Origin: Neolewinella xylanilytica
GTDB lineage: Bacteria > Bacteroidota > Bacteroidia > Chitinophagales > Saprospiraceae
Assembly (NCBI RefSeq): GCF_002934605.1
Contig: NZ_PTJC01000005.1
Span: 2,354,184 to 2,418,183 of the forward strand
Reading direction: 5' to 3'
Length of the DNA: 64,000 nucleotides
Shown piece after piece: positions 1 through 10,494 of this stretch (its first letter is position 1; every line of letters starts with the position of its first letter). The notes beneath the pieces were generated by a model, which was given only the letters and a program-made list of their open reading frames with translations, was not told the origin of the DNA and did no database searches. Made by a program: the position numbers and the translations under genes.

Positions 1-1083
1 GATCAACCCCTCAAATGGGTGGCCGGTAGCCAGCAATTTTTTACTTCCGCCCTCATCGCGGACGACCGGTTCAGTAGCGCGGTACTTACCACCGTTGCGG
101 ACCGCGAGCGGCTGGCGGACGACGAACTGAAAGTGTTGATCTCCGAGCTGAACCTGCCCGTTGGGACATCGGGTTCCGAAACTTTCGGGATGGCCTTCTA
201 CGTAGGGCCGAATGAGTTCGAGCGCTTACGGGCCATCGGGTATGACCTGTCGGACGTGGTGAGTTTCGGTTCGTCCATCTTTGGCTCCATCAACCGATGG
301 ATCATTCGCCCGCTCTTCAACTTCCTGTCGAGCTTCATTGGGAATATGGGTATTACCATTCTCGTGCTTACCCTGATCGTCAAACTGCTGCTGTATCCCC
401 TGACTTACAAAATGCTGGTAAGCCAGTCGAAGATGCAGGTGCTCAAACCGGAGATCGAAAAGCTGAAGGCCAAGCATAAAGACGATGCACAGGCCCAGCA
501 GATGGAAACCATGAAAATGTACCAGGAATACGGCGCCAGTCCCCTAGGCGGTTGCTTGCCCATGGTGGTGCAGATGCCCATCTGGTTCGCGCTCTACCGC
601 TTCTTTCCGGCTTCCATCAGCTTCCGGCAGGAAAATTTCCTCTGGGCGAACGACTTGAGTACCTACGACAGCATCCTACGGCTGCCCGAATGGATTCCTT
701 TTATGCAGGGCCACCTCAGCCTGTTTGCCGTGCTCTGGGCGGTGACCACGGTTATCTATGCCTACTACAACAGCCGGCACATGGACTACAGCGCCCAACC
801 CATGATGAAGTACTTCCAGTACATCATGCCGATCGCCTTCCTGGGCTTTTTCAACAGCTTTGCCGCCGGCCTTACCGCCTACCTGTTCTTCAGCAACGTC
901 TTTAATATCCTGCAAACGGTTATCACCAAGAACTTCATCATCGACGATGATAAGCTCCGGGCCAAGCTGGAAGCGAACAAGGCTAAGCCGAAAAAGAAGG
1001 GCGGCTTCAGCGCACGCTTACAGGAAGCGCTGAAGGAACAGCAGCGTCAGCAGGCCGCGACCCAGGGAAAAAAGGGTAAGTAG
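1..1083 (+). CDS. yidC: membrane protein insertase YidC (5' end missing)
   Basis: C-terminal part of the inner-membrane insertase that integrates and folds membrane proteins with or without SecYEG. The frame is open from base 1, so the gene begins upstream of the window; the first in-window GTG (19) is not its start. Seen: end of the periplasmic domain, then the conserved 60-kDa insertase core with a membrane segment containing LTLIVKLLLYPLTYK, a charged cytoplasmic hairpin, the PLGGCLPMVVQMPIWFALY block and two further membrane segments, ending in a Lys/Arg/Gln-rich tail that fits ribosome contact. A Lys (in LIVKLLLY) occupies the place of the groove Arg366 of the E. coli protein, which is my alignment by eye. 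Identification is firm; only the N-terminus is unseen. Confidence 0.95.
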   Translation, partial: DQPLKWVAGSQQFFTSALIADDRFSSAVLTTVADRERLADDELKVLISELNLPVGTSGSETFGMAFYVGPNEFERLRAIGYDLSDVVSFGSSIFGSINRWIIRPLFNFLSSFIGNMGITILVLTLIVKLLLYPLTYKMLVSQSKMQVLKPEIEKLKAKHKDDAQAQQMETMKMYQEYGASPLGGCLPMVVQMPIWFALYRFFPASISFRQENFLWANDLSTYDSILRLPEWIPFMQGHLSLFAVLWAVTTVIYAYYNSRHMDYSAQPMMKYFQYIMPIAFLGFFNSFAAGLTAYLFFSNVFNILQTVITKNFIIDDDKLRAKLEANKAKPKKKGGFSARLQEALKEQQRQQAATQGKKGK

Positions 1084-1136
1084 GAACAGTCAACCTTCCC
1101 CCCCGGAGTTGCTTTAATCAGATCTAAGCTTTCTCC

Positions 1137-1943
1137 ATGAACAACTACTATACCGCGCTGCTTGGCATCCTCCTGCTCTGCCTGTCGTGTACGCGCCAAC
1201 CCATTGGCATTTCCGGATCCCCCAATACCCCGGTTCAGGCCCCGATCGAAGACGGGAACGTCTCCCCCGATCCGGAGATCGACGAAGCACGCGCCCTACG
1301 TACCGAGGAGGAGTTGTCCAGGGGCGTAGAGGCACCCGCACGGCCCGGGGTAGGTAACCTTCCGGACGAATCGGAAGTAAAGGCCATGCGGCGCGAGGAA
1401 GTCCGCCGCCGCCGCGAAGCCATGGAATCTCCCCAGATCGAGACCAATGAAACCGCCGAGATAGAGAACCAGGCCAGCCTGGGGCAGGCGCCGATCGCTG
1501 AGCTGGGGTACCGGGAGGAAGTTGCGGAAGATGCGAATGCTCCCGAGCTGATCTTTCAAAAATCAACCTGCTACGGGGACTGCGAGGCCTATACCTTCAG
1601 CCTGCAAAGTGGCGGTATGACTTCCCTACTGGTGGATAAGGGTGAAGTAGCCCAGGGGCTTTACAACCGCCAGCTTTATTCGGTCGATTACGAGGATCTG
1701 AACAACTCGATCGATAGCCTGCGGCAGTTGACTTTCGACCCCGTTTACCCGGTGGAAGCGGAAGTACCTACCGACATCCCCTACCGGCTCCTTACCATTC
1801 CGGATCAAAACGGTTATCCCCGTAACATCAAGATCTACTCCAACGCTCCCCCCGCCCTCGAACGCTTTATGAACCGATTGGAAGTTCTGATTGGCGAACA
1901 GTCCTGGCAAACGACCGAGAAAAACGACGGCGGTAAACCCTAA
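1137..1943 (+). CDS. lipoprotein with DUF6438-like domain
   Basis: Predicted lipoprotein of 268 residues. The N-terminus is a hydrophobic stretch ending in the lipobox LLCLSC (Cys about residue 19). Residues about 25-120 are acidic, low complexity and Arg/Glu rich, probably a linker. The C-terminal 130 residues begin with LIFQKSTCYGDCEAYTFSL; a Cys-x-Gly-x-Cys-like motif before a Tyr/Phe strand resembles the DUF6438 family of Bacteroidota (name from memory, not searched). Function is unknown. It lies 53 nt after yidC and stops 16 nt before ettA on the same strand, so co-transcription with either is possible. Confidence 0.75.
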   Translation: MNNYYTALLGILLLCLSCTRQPIGISGSPNTPVQAPIEDGNVSPDPEIDEARALRTEEELSRGVEAPARPGVGNLPDESEVKAMRREEVRRRREAMESPQIETNETAEIENQASLGQAPIAELGYREEVAEDANAPELIFQKSTCYGDCEAYTFSLQSGGMTSLLVDKGEVAQGLYNRQLYSVDYEDLNNSIDSLRQLTFDPVYPVEAEVPTDIPYRLLTIPDQNGYPRNIKIYSNAPPALERFMNRLEVLIGEQSWQTTEKNDGGKP

Positions 1944-1959
1944 ACCCAGCATTCTAGCT

Positions 1960-3642
1960 ATGGCAGACAACAAGATTATTTTTTCCATGGAGCGGGTCTC
2001 CAAGACCTTTCCCGGAGCCAATAAGAAGGTACTTAACAATATCTGGCTCAGCTTCTTCTACGGGGCGAAAATCGGCGTCCTCGGTCTGAACGGTAGCGGT
2101 AAGTCCACCTTACTTAAGATTATCGCCGGGGTAGACAAGAACTTCGAAGGCAACGTAGTCTTCGATGGCAATTACAAGATCGGCTACCTCGAGCAGGAGC
2201 CCAAACTCGATCCGAACAAAACCGTCCGGGAAATCGTCGAGGAGGGGGTACAGGAAACCGTCGACCTTATGAAGGAATACGAAGCGGTCAACCTCAAATT
2301 CAGTGAGCCGATGGGCGACGATGAGATGAACAAGCTCATCGAACGCCAGGGCGAACTGATGGAAGAACTCGAAAACCGCAACGCCTGGGAACTCGAAAAC
2401 CGCATCGATACCGCCCTGGAAGCCCTGCGCTGCCCACCGGACGACGCGAAGGTGGACGTGCTTTCGGGCGGTGAGCGTCGCCGTACGGCCCTGGCCCGCC
2501 TGCTGCTGAGCAATCCAGACATCCTACTGCTGGACGAGCCCACCAACCACCTCGACGCCGAATCCGTAGACTGGCTGGAGCAGTATTTACAGAGCTTCCC
2601 CGGCACCGTCATCGCCGTGACCCACGACCGCTACTTCCTGGATAACGTAGCTGGCTGGATCCTGGAACTCGACCGCGGGGAGGGTATTCCCTGGGAAGGA
2701 AATTACTCCAGTTGGCTCGAGCAAAAGTCTCAGCGGCTAGCGCAGGAGGAAAAGCAGGAAAGTAAGCGTCAAAAGACCCTCAAGCGAGAACTGGAGTGGA
2801 TCCGCATGGCCCCCAAAGCCAAACAGAGCAAGGGCAAGGCACGACTGAACGCCTACGACAAGCTCGTCGGCGAAGAAGGTCGGGAACGGGAGAAGAACCT
2901 GGAAATCTACATTCCGCCCGGACCACGGCTCGGAGACGTGGTGATCGAAGTGCAGCACCTGAAAAAAGGCTTCGGCGATCGCGTCCTGTTTGACGATGCC
3001 ACCTTCACCATTCCCAAGAATGCCATCGTGGGAATTCTGGGGCCGAACGGAGTAGGCAAATCCACCCTCTTCCGCTTGCTGGTCAACGAGCAGCAACCCG
3101 ACGACGGGGAGATCAAAGTGGGGGATACCGTGGAAATTAGCTACGTGGACCAGGCCCACACCCAACTGCAGGACAAGGAAAAATCCATCTATGACGTCGT
3201 AAGTCAGGGCCACGATATGATCGAGGTGGGGAGCACTTCGGTGAATGCCCGCGCCTACCTGAGTCGCTTCAACTTCGCCGGCGCCGATCAGCAAAAGAAG
3301 GTGGGCATGTTGTCCGGCGGCGAACGCAATCGCCTGCAACTGGCCATGACGCTGCGGGAGGGGGGCAACGTCCTGCTCCTGGACGAACCGACCAACGACG
3401 TCGACATCAATACCCTCCGCGCCCTGGAAGATGCCCTCGACAGCTTTGCCGGTTGCGTGCTGGTGATCAGCCACGACCGCTGGTTCATCGACCGCCTGGC
3501 TACCCATATTCTCAGCTTCGAGGACGAAGGGAATATTCGTTTCTTCGAAGGCAACTACTCCCAGTACGAAGCCGTCAAGAAAGCCGAGATGGGAGACATA
3601 GCACCCCGGCGGCCGCGATTCAAGAACGTAATCAATCGCTGA
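1960..3642 (+). CDS. ettA: energy-dependent translational throttle protein EttA (ABC-F)
   Basis: Cytosolic ABC-F ATPase that binds the ribosomal E site and gates the first elongation step according to ATP/ADP level. With ATG 1960 it has 560 residues, close to the usual 555. Seen in order: Walker A GLNGSGKST (about 42-50), the Arm insertion, signature LSGGERRR, Walker B LLLDEPTNHLD, the charged P-site linker rich in Lys/Glu/Arg, second Walker A GPNGVGKST, signature LSGGERNR and Walker B LLLDEPTNDVD. The open frame runs further upstream to 1891, but that overlaps the preceding lipoprotein and lacks homology; MADNKIIFSM is the family N-terminus. All catalytic motifs are intact. Confidence 0.95.
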   Translation: MADNKIIFSMERVSKTFPGANKKVLNNIWLSFFYGAKIGVLGLNGSGKSTLLKIIAGVDKNFEGNVVFDGNYKIGYLEQEPKLDPNKTVREIVEEGVQETVDLMKEYEAVNLKFSEPMGDDEMNKLIERQGELMEELENRNAWELENRIDTALEALRCPPDDAKVDVLSGGERRRTALARLLLSNPDILLLDEPTNHLDAESVDWLEQYLQSFPGTVIAVTHDRYFLDNVAGWILELDRGEGIPWEGNYSSWLEQKSQRLAQEEKQESKRQKTLKRELEWIRMAPKAKQSKGKARLNAYDKLVGEEGREREKNLEIYIPPGPRLGDVVIEVQHLKKGFGDRVLFDDATFTIPKNAIVGILGPNGVGKSTLFRLLVNEQQPDDGEIKVGDTVEISYVDQAHTQLQDKEKSIYDVVSQGHDMIEVGSTSVNARAYLSRFNFAGADQQKKVGMLSGGERNRLQLAMTLREGGNVLLLDEPTNDVDINTLRALEDALDSFAGCVLVISHDRWFIDRLATHILSFEDEGNIRFFEGNYSQYEAVKKAEMGDIAPRRPRFKNVINR

Positions 3643-3687
3643 GTCAGCTGAGCCGGGCGGGAGTACCGATCCGTCCGGCTCCCCTAC

Positions 3688-4101
3688 CTATTCGTCCGCG
3701 TCCAGTTTATACCATTCGATGTTCTCCAATGGTGGCCGCCGTCCGCTTTCATCCGGCGCGTAATACGTAGCCAGGTAATCGAGGATGGGTTCCCGCTGCG
3801 GGCCGAGATCCCATAGCCCCTGCTTTTCCTGCATCCAGTCGATCATCTGCGACCAGCCTTCCCGGGTAGCGCGGTTTTGAGTTACCAGCTTCGCACTATG
3901 GCAGGCAAGGCAGTTGCCTTTCACGAGCAGGTATTCCCCCTCCGCGATAAGGCCGGTATCCATGTCCAGTCCGTCGACAATACGGGAGGCTTTCGCTTCG
4001 GTCGGTTGCGGCCCGGTATCTTCGTCGGTACACCGGGTAACCGCCAGCGCCGCCATGGTGAGCAGCCCGAGAATACCGATAGCGCGTGCGCGAAACCCCA
4101 T
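3688..4101 (-). CDS. c-type cytochrome, likely SorB-like sulfite dehydrogenase subunit
   Basis: Small (137 aa) monoheme cytochrome. It has an N-terminal hydrophobic segment ending in a Cys (VTRC, residue 24) that could be a lipobox or a membrane anchor, then the heme motif CLACH (Cys64, Cys67, His68). Met residues in MIDWMQEK are candidates for the distal ligand. It starts 2 nt after the stop of the molybdopterin oxidoreductase gene on the same strand, so the two are translationally coupled and very probably form one enzyme, passing electrons from sulfite (or a related substrate) to the respiratory chain. The substrate is inferred from the partner's family and not from this sequence. Confidence 0.85.
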   Translation of the reverse strand: MGFRARAIGILGLLTMAALAVTRCTDEDTGPQPTEAKASRIVDGLDMDTGLIAEGEYLLVKGNCLACHSAKLVTQNRATREGWSQMIDWMQEKQGLWDLGPQREPILDYLATYYAPDESGRRPPLENIEWYKLDADE

Positions 4102-4103
4102 GA

Positions 4104-5321
4104 TCAGACTACTTTTACCGCGATGCGATGACAGGCATTATTGAGGTAACCGCGGGGATTCCAGCCCGGCAGTACCATCGGTTGGGCGTTGCCGTCCGCA
4201 TCCGTAGCCCGGGCCCATACCTCGTAGTAGCCGGCTACCGGGAAATCTACTTTCGCCGAAAAGTGTTGCCAGGCGAAGCGATTAGCCGGGCGATTCAGTT
4301 GGCAGGCTGTCCAGCTTGCCCCGAAATCGATGCTGTAGTCTACCCGCGCCACTTCCGAGCTTCCGCACCAGGCATGACCGCCAATGGATAAACCGTCGGC
4401 GGCTTCGACGATGGCGCCGGTGCGCGGGGAGGTCAGTAGCGACTTGACCGGCATGTCCAGGATGATGCACATGTCTTTATCCTCTACGGTCGTGCCGGGC
4501 GCCACCGGTTCACAGGGAACCCGGTACGATTGTCCGCCCATTTTTTCCCCGTCGTGCACCCGGTCGCGCACCACGATTTCCGATAGCCACTTTCCCGAGC
4601 AACTCGCCGGATACCCACCGAATACCAGCCGCAGCGGATAGCCGTTGAGTAGCGGTAGCGGCTCGTCGTTCATCGCCCAGGCGATCAGGCTTTCGTCCTC
4701 GAGAGCTTTCTCAATCGGCACCCCCCGCGAAATCGGCACTTTGTCCGGGTCGCCGCTCAAGTGGGTATCCTTACCGTAATACCCGATGTAGACGGCTTTC
4801 GAGCTATCGTAGTTGGCCGCTTTCAGCACATCGCGTAACCGGACTCCGGTCCACTCAGGACAGCCTACTGCTCCGGTCGACCATTGGTTGCCGCGGGCCG
4901 GAGGGTTGAACTCGCTCCGCCCGTTACCGCCGCACTCCAGCGTAAGCTGGTAGGTATAATTAGGAAAGCGCTCCCGGAGCTCCGATAGCGTAAAGGTGAC
5001 CGGTTCGGGTACGGCCTCGCCGGCAATGCGAAGGGCCCAGTCGGGCGGGATCGTCGTTGGCGTAGGAGGAAGATCTCGTGGTACGAGGCCGTTGTTCCGG
5101 ACGAACATGCGGTCCGCCGGGGTGACTTTCGGTTCCAGCAAGTGGGGGGGCGTTTCCGCGTTGACGGGACGGTCGTTCAGGAGGGTAAGCCCGGGATGTT
5201 TGCCCGGAAGGGGGTCTTCGGGGTCGAAGCCCAGCAAGCGAAATCCTGTCGGCAAGTTGGCGGAAAAGACGACCGGCAGCCCCGCGATCCGGAGGAATTT
5301 TCGTCGATTGAGTAGCGGCAG
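4104..5321 (-). CDS. periplasmic molybdopterin oxidoreductase, sulfite oxidase family (SorA-like)
   Basis: Sulfite-oxidase-fold enzyme; the catalytic Cys is in TLECGGNGR (about residue 107 counted from 5255), followed by typical GAVGCPEWTG and LRLVFGGYPA blocks and a C-terminal Mo-co dimerisation domain. Reading in frame upstream of the TTG at 5255 gives NRRKFLRIAGLPVVFSANLP, a clear Tat twin-arginine signal, so export of the folded enzyme is expected. No in-frame ATG exists before the stop at 5385-5387; the candidate starts are CTG 5321 (used here) or TTG 5255, which would cut the signal in half. An ATG at 5329 is out of frame by one base. Partner cytochrome follows 2 nt downstream. Confidence 0.85.
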   Translation of the reverse strand: MPLLNRRKFLRIAGLPVVFSANLPTGFRLLGFDPEDPLPGKHPGLTLLNDRPVNAETPPHLLEPKVTPADRMFVRNNGLVPRDLPPTPTTIPPDWALRIAGEAVPEPVTFTLSELRERFPNYTYQLTLECGGNGRSEFNPPARGNQWSTGAVGCPEWTGVRLRDVLKAANYDSSKAVYIGYYGKDTHLSGDPDKVPISRGVPIEKALEDESLIAWAMNDEPLPLLNGYPLRLVFGGYPASCSGKWLSEIVVRDRVHDGEKMGGQSYRVPCEPVAPGTTVEDKDMCIILDMPVKSLLTSPRTGAIVEAADGLSIGGHAWCGSSEVARVDYSIDFGASWTACQLNRPANRFAWQHFSAKVDFPVAGYYEVWARATDADGNAQPMVLPGWNPRGYLNNACHRIAVKVV

Positions 5322-5385
5322 CGTTGCATGATTTGGACCCGGGCAAGATACGCATTCGCCCGTTCGACATCTTCCGGTTCCGAGC

Positions 5386-5393
5386 TATCTTTG
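5386..5393 (+). promoter_or_regulatory. -7 promoter box TATCTTTG
   Basis: Exact match to the Bacteroidota TAnnTTTG -7 element. It ends 7 nt before the TTG start at 5401, so the transcript would have essentially no leader. No convincing TTG -33 element was found at the usual distance. Confidence 0.5.
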
Positions 5394-5400
5394 GACTAAA

Positions 5401-5589
5401 TTGGCGAAAGTGAAGAAAACCCTGGCATTATTATTTACCATCTCCGGTGCCGTTGCGCTGGCGGCCGGCGTTCTGGCAATTTTTAATCCCGGTCAGCTGG
5501 CCCTCGGCCAAAACGCCTGGGGGGTAGCCATAGTCGGACTCATATTTTTTATAACCGGCATGGGACTGCTGCGTTCTGTACAGGAATAA
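5401..5589 (+). CDS. small two-helix membrane protein
   Basis: A 62-residue protein: a basic N-terminus (MAKVKKT), a hydrophobic helix over about 8-28, a short Asn/Pro/Gly/Gln-containing loop, and a second helix over about 40-58 ending in RSVQE. No family recognised. The start is TTG at 5401, just after a TATCTTTG promoter box; no ATG is available. It precedes the alpha/beta hydrolase by 30 nt on the same strand and may be its operon partner. Because it is short and starts with TTG, its reality rests on the promoter, the hydrophobic pattern and the fit in the gap between neighbours. Confidence 0.6.
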   Translation: MAKVKKTLALLFTISGAVALAAGVLAIFNPGQLALGQNAWGVAIVGLIFFITGMGLLRSVQE

Positions 5590-5619
5590 CCCCTGTGAAA
5601 GCTGCCAGACCCGGATTAA

Positions 5620-6405
5620 ATGAAATGGATCAAGTACATCGCCGTCGGAGCAGTCCTGCTGTACACCGTACTCTGCTCGATCCTGTACCTGTTCCAGGAA
5701 AGCTTGATCTTTCGTCCCCGTCAGTTGGCTTCCGATTACGTCTTCGAGCGGGGGGAAGAATTCTTTATCCCTACGGCGGACGGGGTCAACCTGAACGTAG
5801 TCGCCTTTCGCAAGCCGGATGCCCGCGGTGCCATTCTCTTCCTCCACGGCAACCGGGGCAGTAATCGACGGAGCTTTCGCCAGACGCAAGCCCTGATGGA
5901 CGCCTCCTACGATCTTTATTTGATGGACTACCGCGGATACGGCAAAAGTGGCGGGGAGATCGCGTCCGAAGCACAGCTCTACGCCGACGCCCAGACCATG
6001 TACGATACCCTCCTGCGGCACTACGCGGAGCAAAACATCGTTGTAGCCGGTTACTCTCTGGGTACCGGCATGGCGAGTTACCTGGCCGCGGAAAACAATC
6101 CGGCCCACTGCGTACTGGCCGCCCCTTACGCCAGCATCACCGCCATGAAGAACCTGTGGCTATGGATGGTACCGGATTTTATTCTCAAGTATCCACTCAA
6201 TACGGTGGAGAACGTCGCCCGGGCCAATTGCCCCGTGACCGTCATTCACGGCCAGCGGGACGACTTTATCCCCTACGATATGGCCGAAGCGATCAAGCAG
6301 GCGGCTCCGGAGCGGGTAGAACTCATCCCCCTGCCAAACGAGGGGCACCGGGGCGCTATCTTGGACCCTACCTTCGCCCGCACCATTCTTCGCCTGATCG
6401 AATAG
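5620..6405 (+). CDS. membrane-anchored alpha/beta hydrolase (ABHD/BEM46-like)
   Basis: Serine hydrolase of 261 residues with an N-terminal membrane anchor (about 5-26), then an alpha/beta hydrolase fold. Seen: oxyanion motif FLHGNRGS (about 74-81), MDYRGYGKSGG, nucleophile elbow GYSLGTG with Ser146, Asp214 or 215 in HGQRDDFIPYD, and His243 in NEGHRGA, giving a complete triad. This arrangement matches the COG1073/BEM46-ABHD17 group, whose bacterial substrates are mostly unknown; esterase or acyl-hydrolase activity is the safe statement. It is followed 19 nt later by the pullulanase gene on the same strand. Confidence 0.85.
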   Translation: MKWIKYIAVGAVLLYTVLCSILYLFQESLIFRPRQLASDYVFERGEEFFIPTADGVNLNVVAFRKPDARGAILFLHGNRGSNRRSFRQTQALMDASYDLYLMDYRGYGKSGGEIASEAQLYADAQTMYDTLLRHYAEQNIVVAGYSLGTGMASYLAAENNPAHCVLAAPYASITAMKNLWLWMVPDFILKYPLNTVENVARANCPVTVIHGQRDDFIPYDMAEAIKQAAPERVELIPLPNEGHRGAILDPTFARTILRLIE

Positions 6406-6424
6406 ACCCGCTGCTCACCCGCTA

Positions 6425-8440
<2,016 letters not shown>

Positions 8441-8452
8441 GGGCAAACAGCT

Positions 8453-8548
8453 GATGATCGGCGGCCCGATCATCGCTTGTGGCAGTACCGCAAGGGTAGC
8501 GGTTAAACAAGGCTAGCCGCACGAGAAACCTATCGTCCCGTGCGGCTA
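8453..8548. terminator. two hairpins between convergent pulA and wrbA
   Basis: Two strong inverted repeats lie in the 169-nt gap between convergent genes: GATGATCGG / CCGATCATC (8453-8461, 8466-8474, 4-nt loop) and TAGCCGCACG / CGTGCGGCTA (8514-8523, 8539-8548, 15-nt loop). No U-tract follows either, so a terminator role is inferred from position only. Confidence 0.4.
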
Positions 8549-8609
8549 CCTGTATGCCGTGCTATTGGTTGCTGGCCGGCTGCCTATCCAGGCTACCGTG
8601 TTTTAGGCG

Positions 8610-9242
8610 CTACTTCCGCAGCGACTTAAGTTGGGTAGCGACCTTGGTCAGCCGCTCTCCGAGGCGTTTGGACATAATCAGGTCACCTTCCTTCGGCTGC
8701 AGGGAACCGTCACCCCCCGCGATCGTGCTGGGGCCGTAAGGGCTACCGCCGTGGATTTCCGATACGTTGAACAGGGTAGGGTTCTGGCCGTAAGGGCTGC
8801 CCACCAGGATCATGCCCAGGTGAAGTAGCGGAATGTGGAACGAAAGGATAGTTGCCTCCTGTCCCCCGTGCTGGGTAGCCGTAGATACGAAAACACCGGA
8901 GGCTTTGTCCTCGAGTTCTCCTTTCGACCAGAGCGGGCTCGTCGTGTCGATAAATTGCTTTACCTGGGCGGCCATGTTGCCGTAGCGCGTTGGCGTTCCC
9001 CAAGCGATCCCGTCGGCCCAGCGCAGGTCGTCGTGGGTCACCTCTTCCAGGTGCGCCATGGATTTTTGGGCGGCTTGGTAGTTTTCGTCGTTTTTCATGG
9101 CTTCCGCGGCCTGGGGTAGTTCGGCTACGCGACGCAGGCGTACTTCCGCACCGGCTTGCTCAGCTCCCTCCCTGACGGATTGGGCGAGTTGGAAGGTGTG
9201 TCCGTAAGTAGAGTAAAAGGTGATCAGGATCTTAGCGCTCAT
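8610..9242 (-). CDS. wrbA: NAD(P)H:quinone oxidoreductase, WrbA type
   Basis: Flavodoxin-fold FMN protein reducing quinones by two electrons. With ATG 9242 it has 210 residues, the usual size, starting MSAKILITFYSTYGHTFQLA (FMN phosphate loop). Further family blocks seen: WADGIAWGTPTRYGNMAAQ and GTATQHGGQE-like (here STATQHGGQE), both flavin-contacting loops, and an LHHLGM-type C-terminal region. The longer frame up to 9371 has no homology and is discarded. A perfect inverted repeat sits 33-54 nt upstream and may be an operator. It is convergent with pulA and followed by no operon partner. Confidence 0.93.
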   Translation of the reverse strand: MSAKILITFYSTYGHTFQLAQSVREGAEQAGAEVRLRRVAELPQAAEAMKNDENYQAAQKSMAHLEEVTHDDLRWADGIAWGTPTRYGNMAAQVKQFIDTTSPLWSKGELEDKASGVFVSTATQHGGQEATILSFHIPLLHLGMILVGSPYGQNPTLFNVSEIHGGSPYGPSTIAGGDGSLQPKEGDLIMSKRLGERLTKVATQLKSLRK

Positions 9243-9274
9243 GGGTACTGTTGTTACATTATATGTACAGGTAT

Positions 9275-9296
9275 CAATACGGACTGGCGCGTATTG
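9275..9296. promoter_or_regulatory. inverted repeat upstream of wrbA
   Basis: CAATACG (9275-9281) and CGTATTG (9290-9296) are perfect 7-bp arms separated by 8 nt, lying just upstream of the wrbA start on the minus strand. The size and place fit a dimeric repressor site; the regulator is unknown. Confidence 0.4.
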
Positions 9297-9333
9297 TTCA
9301 CCCGATGCCGAGAAGTTACGCCGCTTGGGTTTG

Positions 9334-9350
9334 TGCGCCGGAGCGCGGGA
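9334..9350 (+). repeat. dispersed GC hairpin repeat, copy 1
   Basis: TGCGCCGGAGCGCGGGA; the core GCGC-CGGA-GCGC can form a 4-bp hairpin. Intergenic, upstream of wrbA. One of about ten related sites in the window. Confidence 0.55.
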
Positions 9351-9480
9351 GCAACGAAAAGCCGGACCCAAAGTCGACGACGCCCTTACCCCCGATCACC
9401 GCCTCACCCCGTCACCACCGGAAAGGCACGTCACCCGGTAATCAACCCTGCGGCGACTTGCCCGAGCCGGGGACCACCGC

Positions 9481-10413
9481 TTAGCTAGGGGAGTCGACAA
9501 ATTCAAAGGCCCGTACGTCCATTGCATTGTAATCCTTGCCACGTAGGGAGAAGCCGACGTGACCGCCCCGGCGCGGTTGCTCGACGGTAATCAGCGGATG
9601 CTTCTTTCCTAACCCGACCGGGGTACAGGCATCCGGGATGATGGGGTCGTTCAGCGCATTGACGATCAGTACCGGCGCCGTAGTCTCGGCCACGTAGTTT
9701 CCGGAGGAGAGGTAAGCGTAATAGGCGTCCAAATCATCGTATCCTCCGATCACGGCCGAAAACGCCCGGTCGAAGTCGCGCCACACCTTAATGTCACCCA
9801 GGGCCGCGAGATCGACGATGCCGGGAAACTGTTTCTCTTTCGCGGTGATTTTGGCCGCCAGCGACCGAAAGAACTTGCGCTTGTATACATAGTTGTCCCG
9901 TCGTTCCAGGCTGTCGACGCTGTGCTCGATGAAGCAGGGAGCCGAAAAGGCAACGCCGTGGGTCACCTGCGGGGGGCGGTCATTCCCCATGGTTCCCAGG
10001 TACTTCAAGGTCAGGTTGCCGCCCATGCTGTAGCCTACCAATACGATCCGCTCGTAGAGGCGGGTGGCGAGGGCGTGATTCACGACGGTTTCCAGGTCCT
10101 CGCTTTGTCCGTGACTGTATAGTTTCCGCGTGCGGTTCATCTCGCCGGAGCAGCTTCGGCAGTTCCACGCCAGTACGTCCCAGCCCCGCCGGGCGAAGTA
10201 GCGGGCGGCGCTGACAATGTAGGGACGGCTGCTATCGCCTTCCAGGCCGTGGCTGAGAATAACCAGGCGGCTGCCGCTCGCTTCGGCCAGCCAGTCGAGA
10301 TCTAGAAAATCCGCGTCGGGCGTCTGGATACGTTCCCGGTGGTAGGCTATCGGGGCCCCTTCGGTCAGGTGGGGGAGGATGGTTTGGTAGTGACCGAGGA
10401 AACGTTCGAGCAT
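9481..10413 (-). CDS. alpha/beta hydrolase, YheT family
   Basis: Hydrolase of 310 residues of the YheT/COG0429 group. The start ATG 10413 gives MLERFLGHYQTILPHL; the frame continues upstream to 10710 but overlaps the divergent gene and has no homology. Seen: oxyanion region LSHGLEGDS, the family block WNCRSCSGEMNRT with LYSHGQSEDL (a variant of the usual RGCSGEPNR), nucleophile elbow GYSMGGN, Asp in NALNDPIIPD and His in RRGGHVGF, so the triad is complete. Members are esterase-like with unclear physiological substrate. It is divergent from the membrane protein at 10495 with an 81-nt gap that could hold both promoters. Confidence 0.88.
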   Translation of the reverse strand: MLERFLGHYQTILPHLTEGAPIAYHRERIQTPDADFLDLDWLAEASGSRLVILSHGLEGDSSRPYIVSAARYFARRGWDVLAWNCRSCSGEMNRTRKLYSHGQSEDLETVVNHALATRLYERIVLVGYSMGGNLTLKYLGTMGNDRPPQVTHGVAFSAPCFIEHSVDSLERRDNYVYKRKFFRSLAAKITAKEKQFPGIVDLAALGDIKVWRDFDRAFSAVIGGYDDLDAYYAYLSSGNYVAETTAPVLIVNALNDPIIPDACTPVGLGKKHPLITVEQPRRGGHVGFSLRGKDYNAMDVRAFEFVDSPS

Positions 10414-10494
10414 AAGATAGGGTAGGGGGGGTACGCTAACAACCAACCAGCGCCGCCGGGGTTTGGAATGCATCCCTCCGTCAATCTCCCCTGC

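Noticed and set aside
2737..3507. 256-residue open frame antisense to ettA
   Set aside because: Falls entirely inside the ABC-F gene and has no motifs of its own.
4402..4431. Possible extra copy of the GC hairpin repeat in the SorA-like gene
   Set aside because: GCGCCGGTGCGCGGGG differs in the loop, and the codons (TGAIVEA/PRTG region) explain the bases; probably chance.
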